DNA from: Arthrobacter sp. Bz4
Lineage (GTDB): Bacteria; Actinomycetota; Actinomycetes; Actinomycetales; Micrococcaceae
DNA: 64,000 nucleotides
NCBI RefSeq assembly: GCF_003075455.1
Contig: NZ_QDAE01000002.1
Location: 1 to 64,000, forward strand
Direction: 5' to 3'
This document shows, piece by piece, positions 1 to 8,147 of this stretch. Position 1 is the first letter of the stretch, and each line of letters starts with the position of its first letter. The translations under genes and the position numbers were made by a program. The notes below the pieces were generated by a model. That model was not told the DNA's origin, ran no database searches, and saw nothing but the letters and a program-made list of their open reading frames with translations.

Positions 1-124
1 GCTTTTCCCTCACCGATCTCCGGGTAGACCCCCTTTGTCTGGATTGCTCACCGCGACGAGACTCTTGACGCCGCCACTCGCGCGGCGGAAGAGGAGGGAG
101 GCTACTTTGCACCGGAAACCACGG
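1..124. other. Non-coding left edge
   Basis: I see no credible gene in this stretch, which lies downstream of the HhH-GPD gene on the minus strand. A short inverted repeat (CGCCGC with GCGGCG around position 70-88, 7-base loop) could be a weak terminator for that gene, but it has no U-tract. Confidence 0.4.
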
Positions 125-706
125 CTAGGCCTTCGCCTCCTTCGCCGCTGCCTTCGCCGCACGCTTGGTTTCACGCACCTTCGTGAGGGATTCGGGGTCC
201 ACGATGTCGGCGACTGAGCGGTAACTGCCCTCCTCGCCGTACGCGCCCGCGCTCTCACGCCAGCCGTCGCCGTCGTACCCGTATTGCTTGCCCAACAGTG
301 CAAGGAAGATTCGGGCCTTCTGTTCCCCAAAACCGGGCAGTGCCTTGAGCCGCTTATAGACCTCGGCACCGTCGGGGTTGTCCCTCCTCCAGATTTGGGA
401 CGCGTCGCCATCCCAGTCGTCGAGCAAAGTGGCGCACAGCGTCTGGATTCGCGCGGCCATGTTCCCCGGGTAGCGGTGCACGGCGGGCGGCGTGCGGCAG
501 AGTTCAACGAATTCGTCGGGATCCTTGTGGGCGATCGTCTCCGCGTTGAACGCGCCCAGCCGGTCCTTGATCTTGGCCGGGCCAGCGAAAGCCGTTTCCA
601 TCGCCACCTGCTGGTCCAGCAGCATCCCGATCAGCAGGGCTAGAGGCTCCTCGGAGAGCAACCTGTCGGCGGCGGGATCGTCGGTGATGTTCAGGTGCGC
701 AGTCAT
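125..706 (-). CDS. HhH-GPD family base-excision-repair-like protein
   Basis: A 193-residue protein of the helix-hairpin-helix GPD DNA glycosylase superfamily, in the small uncharacterised actinobacterial branch. The motif LKALPGFGEQKARIFLALLG near residues 128-147 is the helix-hairpin-helix with its glycine-rich turn, which in this superfamily contacts the DNA backbone. The N-terminal half (SEEPLALLIGMLLDQQVAME) resembles the core helices of endonuclease III-like folds. The C-terminus is a lysine/alanine-rich tail (about the last 17 residues) that probably binds nucleic acid. I do not see the four-cysteine iron-sulfur cluster of classical Nth/MutY. A cytoplasmic role in base excision repair is inferred; the substrate is unknown. 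It starts at the ATG at 706, just after a strong hairpin that separates it from the upstream dehydrogenase, so it is probably transcribed alone. Confidence 0.85.
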   Translation of the reverse strand: MTAHLNITDDPAADRLLSEEPLALLIGMLLDQQVAMETAFAGPAKIKDRLGAFNAETIAHKDPDEFVELCRTPPAVHRYPGNMAARIQTLCATLLDDWDGDASQIWRRDNPDGAEVYKRLKALPGFGEQKARIFLALLGKQYGYDGDGWRESAGAYGEEGSYRSVADIVDPESLTKVRETKRAAKAAAKEAKA

Positions 707-725
707 AGCCCCGAGTTTAACGCGA

Positions 726-760
726 GAACCCCCGGCAGGAGTAGCTCCTGCCGGGGGTTC
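726..760 (-). terminator. Perfect 16-bp hairpin terminator
   Basis: The sequence contains a perfect inverted repeat: arm GAACCCCCGGCAGGAG, loop TAG, and the exact reverse complement. It lies 15 bases downstream of the alcohol dehydrogenase stop on the minus strand, and 20 bases before the start of the next minus-strand gene. There is no clear U-run, which is common for actinobacterial terminators. Confidence 0.85.
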
Positions 761-774
761 ACTAACGCGAAACG

Positions 775-1821
775 CTAGTTCAGCGTTGAGGTGTCGATGA
801 CGAAGCGGTAGCGGACGTCCGAGGCGAGGACGCGCTCGTAGGCTTCGTTGATCTTGTCTGCGGAGATGACCTCCACCTCGGCGCCCAGGTGGTGCTCGGC
901 GCAGAAGTCCAGCATTTCCTGGGTTTCCCGGATGCCACCGATCAGGGAGCCGGCGAACGAACGGCGGCCACCGATCAGGGCGAATGCGTTGACGGGCAGC
1001 GGCTCGGCCGGCGCTCCAACGTTGACGAGCGCGCCGTCGAGAGCCAGCAGACCCAGGTAGTCACTGATGGGGAGGGTGGCACTCACCGTGTTGATGATCA
1101 GGTCGAAGGAGCCGGCGAGGTCGGAGAAGGTGTTCTCGTCACTGGTGGCGTAGTAGTGCTTGGCCCCCAGACGCAGCCCGTCTTCCTGCTTCTTCAGTGA
1201 CTGCGAAAGCACCGTTACCTCGGCGCCCATCGCTGCGGCCAGCTTCACGGCCATGTGGCCGAGTCCGCCCAGGCCTACGATTGCAACCTTCTTGCCTGGT
1301 CCGGCGCCCCAGCGTTTCAGAGGCGAGAACGTGGTGATGCCAGCGCACAGGAGCGGTGCGGCGACGTCGAGGTCGATACCTTCGGGAATCCGGATAACGA
1401 AGTCCTCGGTGACGACAATGTGGGTGGAGTAGCCACCCTGGGTGATGGAGCCGTCGCGGTCCTTGGCGCCGTAGGTGCCGGTGTTGCCCTTGAGGCAGTA
1501 CTGCTCCTCGCCGGCTTCACAGTTCTTGCACTCGCCGCAGGAGTTGACCATGCAGCCGACGCCCACGCGGTCGCCGACGGAGTGCTTGGTGACGTTGGAG
1601 CCGACCTCGGTGACGATCCCGGCGATCTCGTGTCCTGGCGCCAACGGGTAGGTCTGGGGTCCCCAGTCACCGCGGACGGTGTGGATGTCGGAGTGGCAGA
1701 TTCCTGCGAACTTGATGTCGATCAGCACATCGTCGGGGCCGACGTCGCGGCGCTCGATGGTGGTGGCGATGAGGTCCTCGGACTCGGATGGCGCGGCGTA
1801 AGCGTTGACGGTCGTAGGCAT
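775..1821 (-). CDS. Zinc-dependent alcohol dehydrogenase (YahK/CAD type)
   Basis: A 348-residue medium-chain dehydrogenase/reductase that should interconvert alcohols or aldehydes with NAD(P)H in the cytoplasm. Visible motifs run in the family order: catalytic zinc ligand CHSD near residue 40, [12 protein letters not shown] (zinc His/Glu region), the structural zinc cluster [15 protein letters not shown], and the Rossmann nucleotide loop [13 protein letters not shown]. The overall pattern is closest to cinnamyl-alcohol/YahK-like aldehyde reductases, which normally prefer NADPH. I chose the ATG at 1821 ([11 protein letters not shown]) rather than the upstream GTG at 1869, because homologous proteins begin there and a CAGGAG-like site precedes it. 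The gene stands alone, ended by the strong hairpin at 726-760. Substrate is not predictable from sequence. Confidence 0.9.
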   Translation of the reverse strand: MPTTVNAYAAPSESEDLIATTIERRDVGPDDVLIDIKFAGICHSDIHTVRGDWGPQTYPLAPGHEIAGIVTEVGSNVTKHSVGDRVGVGCMVNSCGECKNCEAGEEQYCLKGNTGTYGAKDRDGSITQGGYSTHIVVTEDFVIRIPEGIDLDVAAPLLCAGITTFSPLKRWGAGPGKKVAIVGLGGLGHMAVKLAAAMGAEVTVLSQSLKKQEDGLRLGAKHYYATSDENTFSDLAGSFDLIINTVSATLPISDYLGLLALDGALVNVGAPAEPLPVNAFALIGGRRSFAGSLIGGIRETQEMLDFCAEHHLGAEVEVISADKINEAYERVLASDVRYRFVIDTSTLN

Positions 1822-1917
1822 AGATAAGCTCCTGCAGAATTGGTTGCGGAAAAATTTGGTCCCCCTCACCCAACGCCAGTGGACGGCGACGTATTCCTCA
1901 GCGGTGGCGTGAAACGA

Positions 1918-2490
1918 TCAGGGCAACCGTGAAGGACGCCGGATCGTGGCCTCCCCAGCGCGGTCCGGTTCCAGTAAAACCGGGCTCACCAGTACCGCCG
2001 GACCGCGGTGCAGCGCCCCGTCCGCCAGCACCTGACAGCGCACTCCGCCTCGGCCGCGCATCGCCGCGTGGGCTCCCGGCGCCAGCATACGATCCATCCA
2101 CACGCATGGATGCGCGGGCCGTCCGGCTTTCAACCGCACGACGTCGCCGGCGGACTCCAGCTCAAACTCCAGACCCAGCAGCGGATGCAGTTGGGCACCC
2201 CGCAGAATCACGTTCCGCCGGGCCAGCAACGGATCAAAAGGTTCAGCGGCCAGGCCACTGGCAATATCCTCGAGCGCTTCCACCGCCATCACCGTCACCG
2301 CGGCGTCCATGTGTGCGGCCTTGCCGAAGAACCGGTCCCCGACGATTCCCTTCCCGGCTACCAGGGCTACCCGGTCGGCGTCGGTCGTGGGCACGTCGGC
2401 GGCACCGTCGCGGGCGCGGCCAAAGTAGGCGTGGGCCGGTGAGACGAGCAGGTGCAGCACCTCGACGTCGTACCGGTAACGTTCAGTCAT
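1918..2490 (-). CDS. MOSC domain-containing protein
   Basis: A 190-residue protein matching the MOSC (molybdenum cofactor sulfurase C-terminal) domain fold. The diagnostic stretch GIVGDRFFGK, followed by a conserved region around AVTVMAVEALEDIA, and a C-terminal half with a conserved cysteine (RPAHPCVWMDRML), match MOSC proteins, where a cysteine is thought to carry sulfur or bind molybdopterin. It may act in sulfur transfer to metal cofactors or as a detoxifying oxidoreductase; the exact role is unknown. The ATG at 2490 lies 16 bases from a large Fur-type operator (2506-2538) shared with the divergent fur gene. Control by that regulator is therefore possible, though a promoter on this strand is not obvious. 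Confidence 0.8.
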   Translation of the reverse strand: MTERYRYDVEVLHLLVSPAHAYFGRARDGAADVPTTDADRVALVAGKGIVGDRFFGKAAHMDAAVTVMAVEALEDIASGLAAEPFDPLLARRNVILRGAQLHPLLGLEFELESAGDVVRLKAGRPAHPCVWMDRMLAPGAHAAMRGRGGVRCQVLADGALHRGPAVLVSPVLLEPDRAGEATIRRPSRLP

Positions 2491-2505
2491 TGTCCAAGGC
2501 TACCG

Positions 2506-2538
2506 CGGAGTTGTTTTGACCTAATCAAAACAACTCCG
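2506..2538. promoter_or_regulatory. Fur-type operator (14-bp perfect inverted repeat)
   Basis: Two perfect 14-base arms, CGGAGTTGTTTTGA and TCAAAACAACTCCG, flank the 5-base spacer CCTAA. The element sits between the divergent MOSC and fur genes and overlaps the -35 region of the fur promoter. Binding here would repress fur itself, as reported for mycobacterial furA operators. Binding by this Fur protein is inferred. Confidence 0.8.
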
Positions 2539-2544
2539 TACAGT
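2516..2544 (+). promoter_or_regulatory. Promoter of the fur gene, apparently leaderless
   Basis: A TTGACC -35 box (2516-2521) and a TACAGT -10 box (2539-2544) are separated by the ideal 17 bases. Transcription would start at or next to the A of the ATG at 2551, six bases after the -10. The only purine-rich stretch (GAGG) ends one base from the ATG, too close for a ribosome-binding site. A leaderless mRNA is therefore the natural reading. Confidence 0.7.
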
Positions 2545-2550
2545 AGAGGT

Positions 2551-3012
2551 ATGCCACAAGGTACCGCCTCGCAGACCCAACCCGATGCTCTTCGGGCCAT
2601 TATCAGCGAGTCGGGACTGAAGGTGACTGCGCCTCGAGTGGCGGTGTTGGAGATTCTCCAGAGCGCACCCCATTCAAGTGCTGATCAGGTTTTTAATGAA
2701 GCACGAAAGAGCCTGAGCAAAATATCGGCCCAAACTATCTACGGGATTCTGGCGTCGTTCACCGGTGCCGGATTGGTCAGACGATTCGACCCGCCCAATT
2801 CTCCCGCCCTGTTCGAGTGCAGGGTGGGCGACAACCATCACCATCTGTCATGCGTTGGCTGCGGGTTGGTGCAGGATGTTGACTGCGTGATCGGCGAGGC
2901 ACCATGCCTCACCCCCTCCGATGATTCAGGTTTCACCATTTACTCGGCCGAGGTCACTTTCAACGGCCTGTGTCGCACTTGCCAGACCAACGGCTCACCC
3001 GAAACCGGCTAA
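2551..3012 (+). CDS. Fur family transcriptional repressor (FurA/PerR-like)
   Basis: A 153-residue ferric-uptake-regulator family protein. The N-terminal winged helix runs to about residue 85 (KVTAPRVAVLEIL, SAQTIYGILASFTGAGLVRR). The dimerisation/metal domain carries NHHHLSCVGCGLVQDVDC and a C-terminal CRTC, giving the two CXXC pairs that usually hold structural zinc. The histidine cluster is in the position of the regulatory metal site. Mycobacterial FurA, which this resembles, senses iron or peroxide and normally sits before katG; here no catalase follows. The start at 2551 fits the family N-terminus and the promoter geometry; the frame runs further upstream, but only through the operator. 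It likely represses itself and perhaps the MOSC gene. Confidence 0.9.
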   Translation: MPQGTASQTQPDALRAIISESGLKVTAPRVAVLEILQSAPHSSADQVFNEARKSLSKISAQTIYGILASFTGAGLVRRFDPPNSPALFECRVGDNHHHLSCVGCGLVQDVDCVIGEAPCLTPSDDSGFTIYSAEVTFNGLCRTCQTNGSPETG

Positions 3013-3132
3013 GCCACTTCTCATTCTCACGGCCCGCTGACGCGGCATTCCGTGATCAGTTCTGCCCAAAATCACCACTTCAACGCTGAACCGTTCGGCA
3101 ATTTCGCCGCGCCCAAAAATAGGAGCTTCACC

Positions 3133-3381
3133 ATGTCATTGATGAACCGCACCACCACCACACGCCCGGCCGCCGCCCATCGGGCAGCAGTCACCCCCGC
3201 CCGCCCGATGCCCCTGCTCGGTGGGCGCTACGTGACGACGCCGACCTCCGGCACCCCAGCCGAGGGAACCTACGTCACTACCCGTAGCGGCGGGACGGTC
3301 CAGGTCCGCGGCACCTACGTAACCTCATCAAACCGGTCCATTCAGGAACATTCAGAGGGCCGCTACACCGACCGCGGCTAA
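3133..3381 (+). CDS. Small protein with G-[RT]-Y-V-T-[TS] tandem repeats
   Basis: I do not recognise a function. The protein has 82 residues, with a start at 3133 supported by AGGAG (3121-3125) seven bases upstream. The N-terminus is Thr/Arg/Ala-rich and basic. The C-terminal half has four repeat units spaced about 15 residues apart: GRYVTTPTSG, GTYVTTRSGG, GTYVTSSNRS and a shortened GRYTDRG end. There is no signal peptide, membrane segment or cysteine. It lies 120 bases after fur on the same strand and ends at a strong hairpin, so co-transcription and Fur control are plausible. The beta-prone, Tyr/Thr-rich repeat suggests a small structural or surface-binding protein; that is a guess. Confidence 0.65.
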   Translation: MSLMNRTTTTRPAAAHRAAVTPARPMPLLGGRYVTTPTSGTPAEGTYVTTRSGGTVQVRGTYVTSSNRSIQEHSEGRYTDRG

Positions 3382-3426
3382 GAGCCAGGCTCGGGAGGCT
3401 CACCCCCTACCACCTAACCCTTCAAC

Positions 3427-3469
3427 AATCCTCGGATGATACTGCTCTATCAGGCATCATCCGAGGATT
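3427..3469 (+). terminator. Hairpin terminator after the repeat protein
   Basis: The perfect 14-base arms AATCCTCGGATGAT (3427-3440) and ATCATCCGAGGATT (3456-3469) enclose a 15-base loop. The hairpin starts 46 bases after the stop codon and closes the fur-repeat-protein unit. Confidence 0.8.
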
Positions 3470-3491
3470 ACTGGTTTCAGCGGACCCCCGA

Positions 3492-3524
3492 GTGGCCGTC
3501 GTCCGCGCCGTCGACGACGGCCAC
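3492..3524. repeat. 12-bp inverted repeat, possible second terminator
   Basis: Arms GTGGCCGTCGTC (3492-3503) and GACGACGGCCAC (3513-3524) are perfect reverse complements with a 9-base loop. It lies 22 bases beyond the previous hairpin and could be a backup terminator or a structured RNA element. Confidence 0.5.
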
Positions 3525-3899
3525 CTCGCCATCGTCACTGCCCGGCGCCACTACTTGCCCAAAGGTCCCCTCCGCCGGAAGCATGCTAGCCTGACTGCGT
3601 TGCAGGACGCCTGCCCGCGAGTAACCGTTCCCCCATTATTGGGATTGATCAGCGGCGAAGATTGCAGAGCACCTGCCCCCGTATGGGTACAAAACACCCA
3701 CGAATCGGTTGGCCGCGCGCCGCCGAAAGACATAGCTATGCGCTCTGTTTGATTGCCTCAGGTAATTTTCTACGGGATTGACGCGCTTGCGCCCTCATTC
3801 GGGGCTCGGTCTCCGCGCCTGGAACGCTTGCGGAGGGGACGGCCCACAGGAGGCCAGCGTGATGACGATGTCGAGTTGCAAGCGTTGCTCGTCGTGACG
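3525..3899. other. Intergenic region upstream of the symporter
   Basis: I find no convincing gene here. An 86-codon open frame at 3492-3752 begins inside a hairpin, has no ribosome-binding site and looks like chance coding. A 10-bp palindrome CATAGCTATG lies at about 3729-3738. The region probably holds the promoter and 5' leader of the symporter, but I cannot place -35 and -10 boxes with confidence. Confidence 0.4.
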
Positions 3900-3910
3900 A
3901 AGGGATCACA

Positions 3911-5607
3911 GTGCCTAACGATGCTGAGTTGTATCAACTAAGTGGATGGATGGTGATTCTGCTTCTTGTACTCCTCTACGGTGGCACCCTGCTGGTGTCC
4001 GCCTACATTGGTAAAAAGAAGGAGAACGCCGACGGCTACATGACCGCCGGCAACAAGGTGGGTTTCGGTATCTCCGCTGCGAGCATGACTGCCACCTGGA
4101 TCTGGGCGGCTTCAATGTACGCATCCGCCACCTCGGGCTACACCTACGGCATCTCCGGGCCAATCCACTACGGGCTGTGGGGTGCCTGATGATCCTGTTC
4201 ATCTACCCTTTCGGGAAACGCATCCGCGCAGTAGCGCCGAAAGCCCACACTCTGGCCGAGGTGATGCACGCCCGCCACGGCCGGTCCAGCCAGTTGATGC
4301 TCGCCGGCTCCAACATCGTTGGCAGCGTGATCAGCCTGACCTCCAACTTTATTGCCGGAGGCGCCCTCGTAGCATTGCTCTCCCCCTTCAGCTTCGGGCA
4401 GGGTGTACTCGCCGTCGCCGTCGGCGTCCTCATGTACACGCTGTGGTCCGGCTTCCGCGCCTCGGTACTGACCGACTTTGCGCAGGTGGTCGCCATGCTG
4501 GGCGCCGTCGCGATCATCATCCCGGTGGTGTTCTTCGCTGCCGGAGGTCCCGGCATGTTCACCCAGGGGGCCGGTAACCTGACCCCCGAGCAGTCCAACT
4601 TCTTCTCGAGTGACGCGTTCCTGAACCAGGGTGCTCCCTATATCGCTGCTGTGCTGGCCTACGCCATCGGCAACCAGACCATCGCGCAGCGGCTGTTCGC
4701 TGTCCGCGAGGACCTGATCAAGAAGACCTTCGTCACCGCGACAGTTGGTTACGGTGCCACCGTGATCGGCATCGGCATGATCGGGGTGATGGCCCTGTAC
4801 CTGGGTATCAGCCCCACCGGCGGCGACGTCAACAACCTGATCCCGCAGATGGCATCCACCTACCTGGGCCCCGTACTGCTGAGCCTGTTCTTTGTGATGA
4901 TCCTCGGCGCGCTGTCCTCCACCGCCGATTCGGACTTGTCCGCACTGTCCTCGATCATGATGGCCGACGTTTACGGCAAGAACATTGCGACGAAACCCAA
5001 CCCCAAAACCATGCTGCTGGTCGGCCGGATCACCATGATCGTGGCGACTGCCGCGGCCTTGATCTTCGCCAGTCAACAAATGGACATCCTCGACCTGCTG
5101 GTCTTCGTGGGAGCCCTGTGGGGGGCCCTCGTGTTCCCGGTCATCGCCAGCTTCTACTGGAACAAGGTGACCAACAGGGCGTTTACGACGTCGGTGGTCG
5201 TGGCCTTGGCCGTCTTCATCCCCGTCAGGTTCTCCTGGTTCTCGATGGACGGCGTCACCGGGATCCTGTTCGACATCCTGTCGGCTGCCGGAATTGGCAT
5301 TGTCCTGGGCCTGATGGTGTTTGGCTTCTTCGGCCTGAAACCAGCAAAAATCGCTGGCGCCGTCGCCGCGCTTGCCTCGGCCCCCTTCGTCATCGGGTTC
5401 CTGCACGATTACACGGTCCTCACCGGTTCGCTGGTGGCCTACGCCGTGAGCACCATCGTCTGCTATCTGATGTCCGTCAGGAGCAAACAGGACTTCGACT
5501 TCGCCCTGATCAAACAGCGCATCGGCGACTATGACCCCGTGGCCGACGACGCCAGCAACACCCCTGACGACGACCTGGACGGCGCCACGCTGTCCGCCCG
5601 AAAGTAG
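3911..5607 (+). pseudogene. Sodium:solute symporter (SSS family), frameshifted
   Basis: A member of the SSS family that would import a solute with sodium across the membrane through about 13 helices. The GTG at 3911 is preceded by AAGGGA. The first frame gives 92 residues ending SGPIHYGLWGA, then hits TGA at 4187-4189. The protein continues without loss in the next frame (LMILFIYPFGKRIR onward) to 5607. Inserting one C into GGTGCCTGATG would restore GCC-CTG-ATG and the family sequence, so one base is missing. All later helices, including the LGALSSTADSDLSALSS stretch, are intact. Either the gene is recently inactivated or the base call is wrong. The downstream small subunit supports a functional pair in the ancestor. 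The substrate is unknown. Confidence 0.85.
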
Positions 5608-5616
5608 GAGATCACC

Positions 5617-5748
5617 ATGGAAACAATCCTTCTCACCGTGTATGTGCTGATCTGGCCGGTCATCGTTGCAGGGGTCCTCTGGACCGTCTGCCGTGGCTTC
5701 TTCAAGGACTGGTCTGAATCCCGGAAGGCCGGTCGAAACATCATCTAG
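5617..5748 (+). CDS. Small subunit of SSS-type transporter
   Basis: A 43-residue protein with one predicted membrane helix (about residues 4-27, LLTVYVLIWPVIVAGVLWTV) and a basic cytoplasmic tail (FKDWSESRKAGRN). It matches the 'putative transporter small subunit' proteins that follow sodium:solute symporter genes in actinobacteria. The GTAGGAG sequence ahead of the ATG at 5617 is a good ribosome-binding site that overlaps the symporter stop, so the two are co-transcribed. It should assemble with or stabilise the symporter. Its intact frame, next to a frameshifted partner, is a hint that the symporter frameshift is recent or an error. Confidence 0.75.
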   Translation: METILLTVYVLIWPVIVAGVLWTVCRGFFKDWSESRKAGRNII

Positions 5749-5819
5749 TCGCTCGGTCGGGGCGATCCCTCTGGACGAGCAGCGGGAATGCGTCGGGACC
5801 GCAACGGGTTGATCCGGGT

Positions 5820-6866
5820 ATGAAGCGAATAGGTTTTCTATCCTTTGGTAACTGGTCCTCCGCGCAGGGATCGCGAACCCGCACCGGAGGTGAGGCGCTG
5901 CTGCAGGCCATCGACCTGGCGGTGGCCGCGGAGGAGATCGGCATTGATGGGGCATCGTTCAGGGTGCACCATTTTGCCCGGCAGCACGCTTCGCCGTTTC
6001 CGCTGCTCGCCGCCGTCGCCGCCCGCACCAGCCGTATCGAGATCGGCACCGGCGTCATTGACATGCGGTACGAGAACCCGCTCTACATGGCGGAGGAAGC
6101 GGCCGCGGCGGACCTGATCAGCCGCGGCCGGCTGCAGTTGGGCATCAGCCGGGGATCGCCCGAGCCAGCTGTTAATGGCGCCGCGACCTTCGGCTACGTT
6201 CCGGTCGACGGCGAGGAGTACGCCGACCTGGCACGCCGCCATACCGAGGTGTTCCGCTACGGAATCAGCGGTGCCGGCATTGCCGAGGCCGATCCTCGGA
6301 TGGGCAGCGGTCTGCTGCCCATCCAGCCGCAGTCTCCTGGTCTGAGTCAACGGATCTGGTGGGGCGCCGGCACCCGGAAGACCGCTGTCTGGGCGGCCGA
6401 ACAGGGCATGAACCTGATGAGCTCCACCCTGTTGACCGAGGACACTGGCGTGCCGTTCGACGAACTGCAGGCCGAGCAGATCCAGATGTTCCGTGACACC
6501 TGGGCCGAACAGGGCCACACCTTTGAGCCCAGGGTGTCGGTCAGCCGCAGCGTCATTCCGCTGGTCAGCGACGAGGATCGCCAATACTTTGCGCTGAGCG
6601 CCCTGCGGGAAACCCGCGATCAGGTCGGAGTGCTCGACGGCGCCCTGTCCCGGTTCGGGAAGAGTTACATCGGGGAGCCGGACGTCATCGCTGAACAGCT
6701 CGCCAACGACGCCGCCGTCCAGTCGGCAGACACGCTGATGCTCACCGTCCCCAACCAGTTGGGCGTGGACTACAACGCGAAGCTGTTGGAGAACGTTGCA
6801 GCGCATGTGGCCCCAGCTATCGGGTGGCGGCGCTCCTCACCTCTTGAAGCTGCCGCCCGCCGCTAG
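5820..6866 (+). CDS. LLM-class flavin-dependent oxidoreductase
   Basis: A 348-residue bacterial luciferase-like monooxygenase with a TIM-barrel fold that would use reduced FMN or F420 on an unknown substrate. Family features include the N-terminal GFLSFGNWS strand, EEIGIDGASFRVHHFARQ (the position of the usual WxxEHH-like element), SRIEIGTGVIDMRYENPLYMAEEAA, and RLQLGISRGSPEPAVNGAATFG, a typical flavin-phosphate-binding segment. The C-terminal DTLMLTVPNQLGVDYNAKLLENVAAHVAP is also typical of this group. It starts 71 bases after the transporter unit and ends one base before the convergent SDR gene, so the two genes are packed tail to tail. Confidence 0.88.
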   Translation: MKRIGFLSFGNWSSAQGSRTRTGGEALLQAIDLAVAAEEIGIDGASFRVHHFARQHASPFPLLAAVAARTSRIEIGTGVIDMRYENPLYMAEEAAAADLISRGRLQLGISRGSPEPAVNGAATFGYVPVDGEEYADLARRHTEVFRYGISGAGIAEADPRMGSGLLPIQPQSPGLSQRIWWGAGTRKTAVWAAEQGMNLMSSTLLTEDTGVPFDELQAEQIQMFRDTWAEQGHTFEPRVSVSRSVIPLVSDEDRQYFALSALRETRDQVGVLDGALSRFGKSYIGEPDVIAEQLANDAAVQSADTLMLTVPNQLGVDYNAKLLENVAAHVAPAIGWRRSSPLEAAARR

Positions 6867-6867
6867 C

Positions 6868-7968
6868 TCAGGGGATGAGCTTGTCCGCACGGTAGCGCTC
6901 GAAGAGGTCGGTGAACGCGTCGAGCGTGCGGCGGTAGCCGGTAAAACCGGCGATGCGGCTCTTGCTCATATCGGCGACTACCTCTAGGTTCCTGCCGAGG
7001 TCGCCGTCGGTGTGCCACCAGGAGGCCACCCGGTCCAGGCGCGGTTCCGCCAGCCCGTGAGCCGTGACGAGTTCCTGCCACTGCGCGTCGGCTCCGGCCA
7101 TCTGGACCTCGAGTGGCCGTGGCTGGTCTCGGAACCCTTCGGCTTCGACCCCAAAGTGTGCAGCGAGTTGCTGCCACATCCAACGCCACCTGAACACGTC
7201 GCCGTTGACCACGTTGAAGGCTTCGTTGGCCCCGTTAGGCGACGTGGCTGCCCAGACCATGTGGTCGGCGAGGAGTCCGGCGTCGGTCATGTCAGTCAGG
7301 GAATTCCACTGGGTTTCAGAGCCCGGGAAAATGAAGGGGCGGCCGGACTCCTTACACAGCGCCGCATAGGCTGCGAGGGTCAATCCCATGTTCATCGCGT
7401 TGCCAACAGCGTGCCCGATAACCGTGTGCGCGCGGTGCACCGACCAGGTGAAGCCCTGCGCCGCAGCGGCGGCCCACAGCTCGTCCTCCTGCGCGTAGTA
7501 GAAGTTGTTGACCGGCAACCGTGGCTCTTCTTCGTGGAACGGCGTGTCCGGCATCTCGCCCTCGCCGTAGGCTTCGAACGGCCCGAGATAGTGCTTCAGC
7601 CCGGTCATCAACGCCACGTGCGCCACCGGCTTTCCGGCCAGAGCCTCCAGGAGGTTGCGCAGCATCGCGGCGTTCACCCGGATGTTCGCTTCCTCGGTGT
7701 CCTGGCGGGCCCAGGCGGTAAAGAACACCTGGGTGGGTGCAACATCAGCGAGCGCGTCCTTCAGCGACTGGGGCGAGGATAGGTCGGCCGGAACGTACCG
7801 CACGTTGGCTTTCGGGGTTCCTTCGCTCCGAGACATGGCGAGCACCTGCCATCCCTCGCCAGCGAGTTTCTCTACCAGGGCTGACCCAGCAATGCCGGAG
7901 GCGCCGACCACCAATGCGATACCGCCTGTTTGCGTGTCGGACAGGGGCGCCTGTTCGTTGTGACTCAT
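6868..7968 (-). CDS. SDR family oxidoreductase (PRISE-like)
   Basis: A 366-residue extended short-chain dehydrogenase. The Rossmann motif GASGIAGSAL lies near residue 24, and the NADP-type basic segment MSRSEG follows. The pattern FTAWARQDTEEANIRVNAAMLRNLLEAL, the catalytic-region NNFYYAQEDELW (Tyr and Lys position altered relative to YxxxK), and the later SVHRAHTVIGHAVGN are characteristic of the progesterone-5-beta-reductase/iridoid-synthase-like (PRISE) group, which reduces activated C=C bonds. In bacteria these are usually annotated only as SDRs. The gene is divergent from the DosR-like regulator at 8148. A natural substrate cannot be read from sequence. Confidence 0.85.
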   Translation of the reverse strand: MSHNEQAPLSDTQTGGIALVVGASGIAGSALVEKLAGEGWQVLAMSRSEGTPKANVRYVPADLSSPQSLKDALADVAPTQVFFTAWARQDTEEANIRVNAAMLRNLLEALAGKPVAHVALMTGLKHYLGPFEAYGEGEMPDTPFHEEEPRLPVNNFYYAQEDELWAAAAAQGFTWSVHRAHTVIGHAVGNAMNMGLTLAAYAALCKESGRPFIFPGSETQWNSLTDMTDAGLLADHMVWAATSPNGANEAFNVVNGDVFRWRWMWQQLAAHFGVEAEGFRDQPRPLEVQMAGADAQWQELVTAHGLAEPRLDRVASWWHTDGDLGRNLEVVADMSKSRIAGFTGYRRTLDAFTDLFERYRADKLIP

Positions 7969-8076
7969 CGGGTCTCCTTGTGGTGCAATTTGTGTGACAG
8001 CACCCGCTCGAGTGAACTGTCCTATCTACGGCAAGCCAGTGGTCCACCGAATAATTCCGCACCCATTCCCGGTGGT

Positions 8077-8093
8077 CGGGTCTTATGGCACTG
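8077..8093 (+). promoter_or_regulatory. DosR-like box 1 (response regulator promoter)
   Basis: The core GGGTCTTATGGCAC (8078-8091) matches the 14-bp motif repeated at five promoters in this region. It lies about 57 bases upstream of the regulator start and about 110 from the divergent SDR start. This fits autoregulation of the response regulator. The match to mycobacterial DosR boxes (GGGACTTNNGTCCC-like) is from knowledge of that motif. Confidence 0.6.
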
Positions 8094-8147
8094 CTGTTCG
8101 AGAGTGTCGCCACCGATGATTGAACAACTGACCGATGATGAAAGACG

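Noticed and set aside
3492-3752. 86-codon open frame upstream of the symporter
   Set aside because: It begins within a hairpin, has no ribosome-binding site and no recognisable protein pattern.
4181-4195. Programmed ribosomal frameshift in the symporter gene
   Set aside because: There is no slippery heptamer or downstream pseudoknot, and a simple one-base loss explains the break.
4168-5955. 595-codon open frame on the minus strand
   Set aside because: It lies antisense to the well-conserved symporter gene, is rich in His/Gln/Gly/Asp without any fold pattern, and results from high GC in the third codon positions of the real gene.
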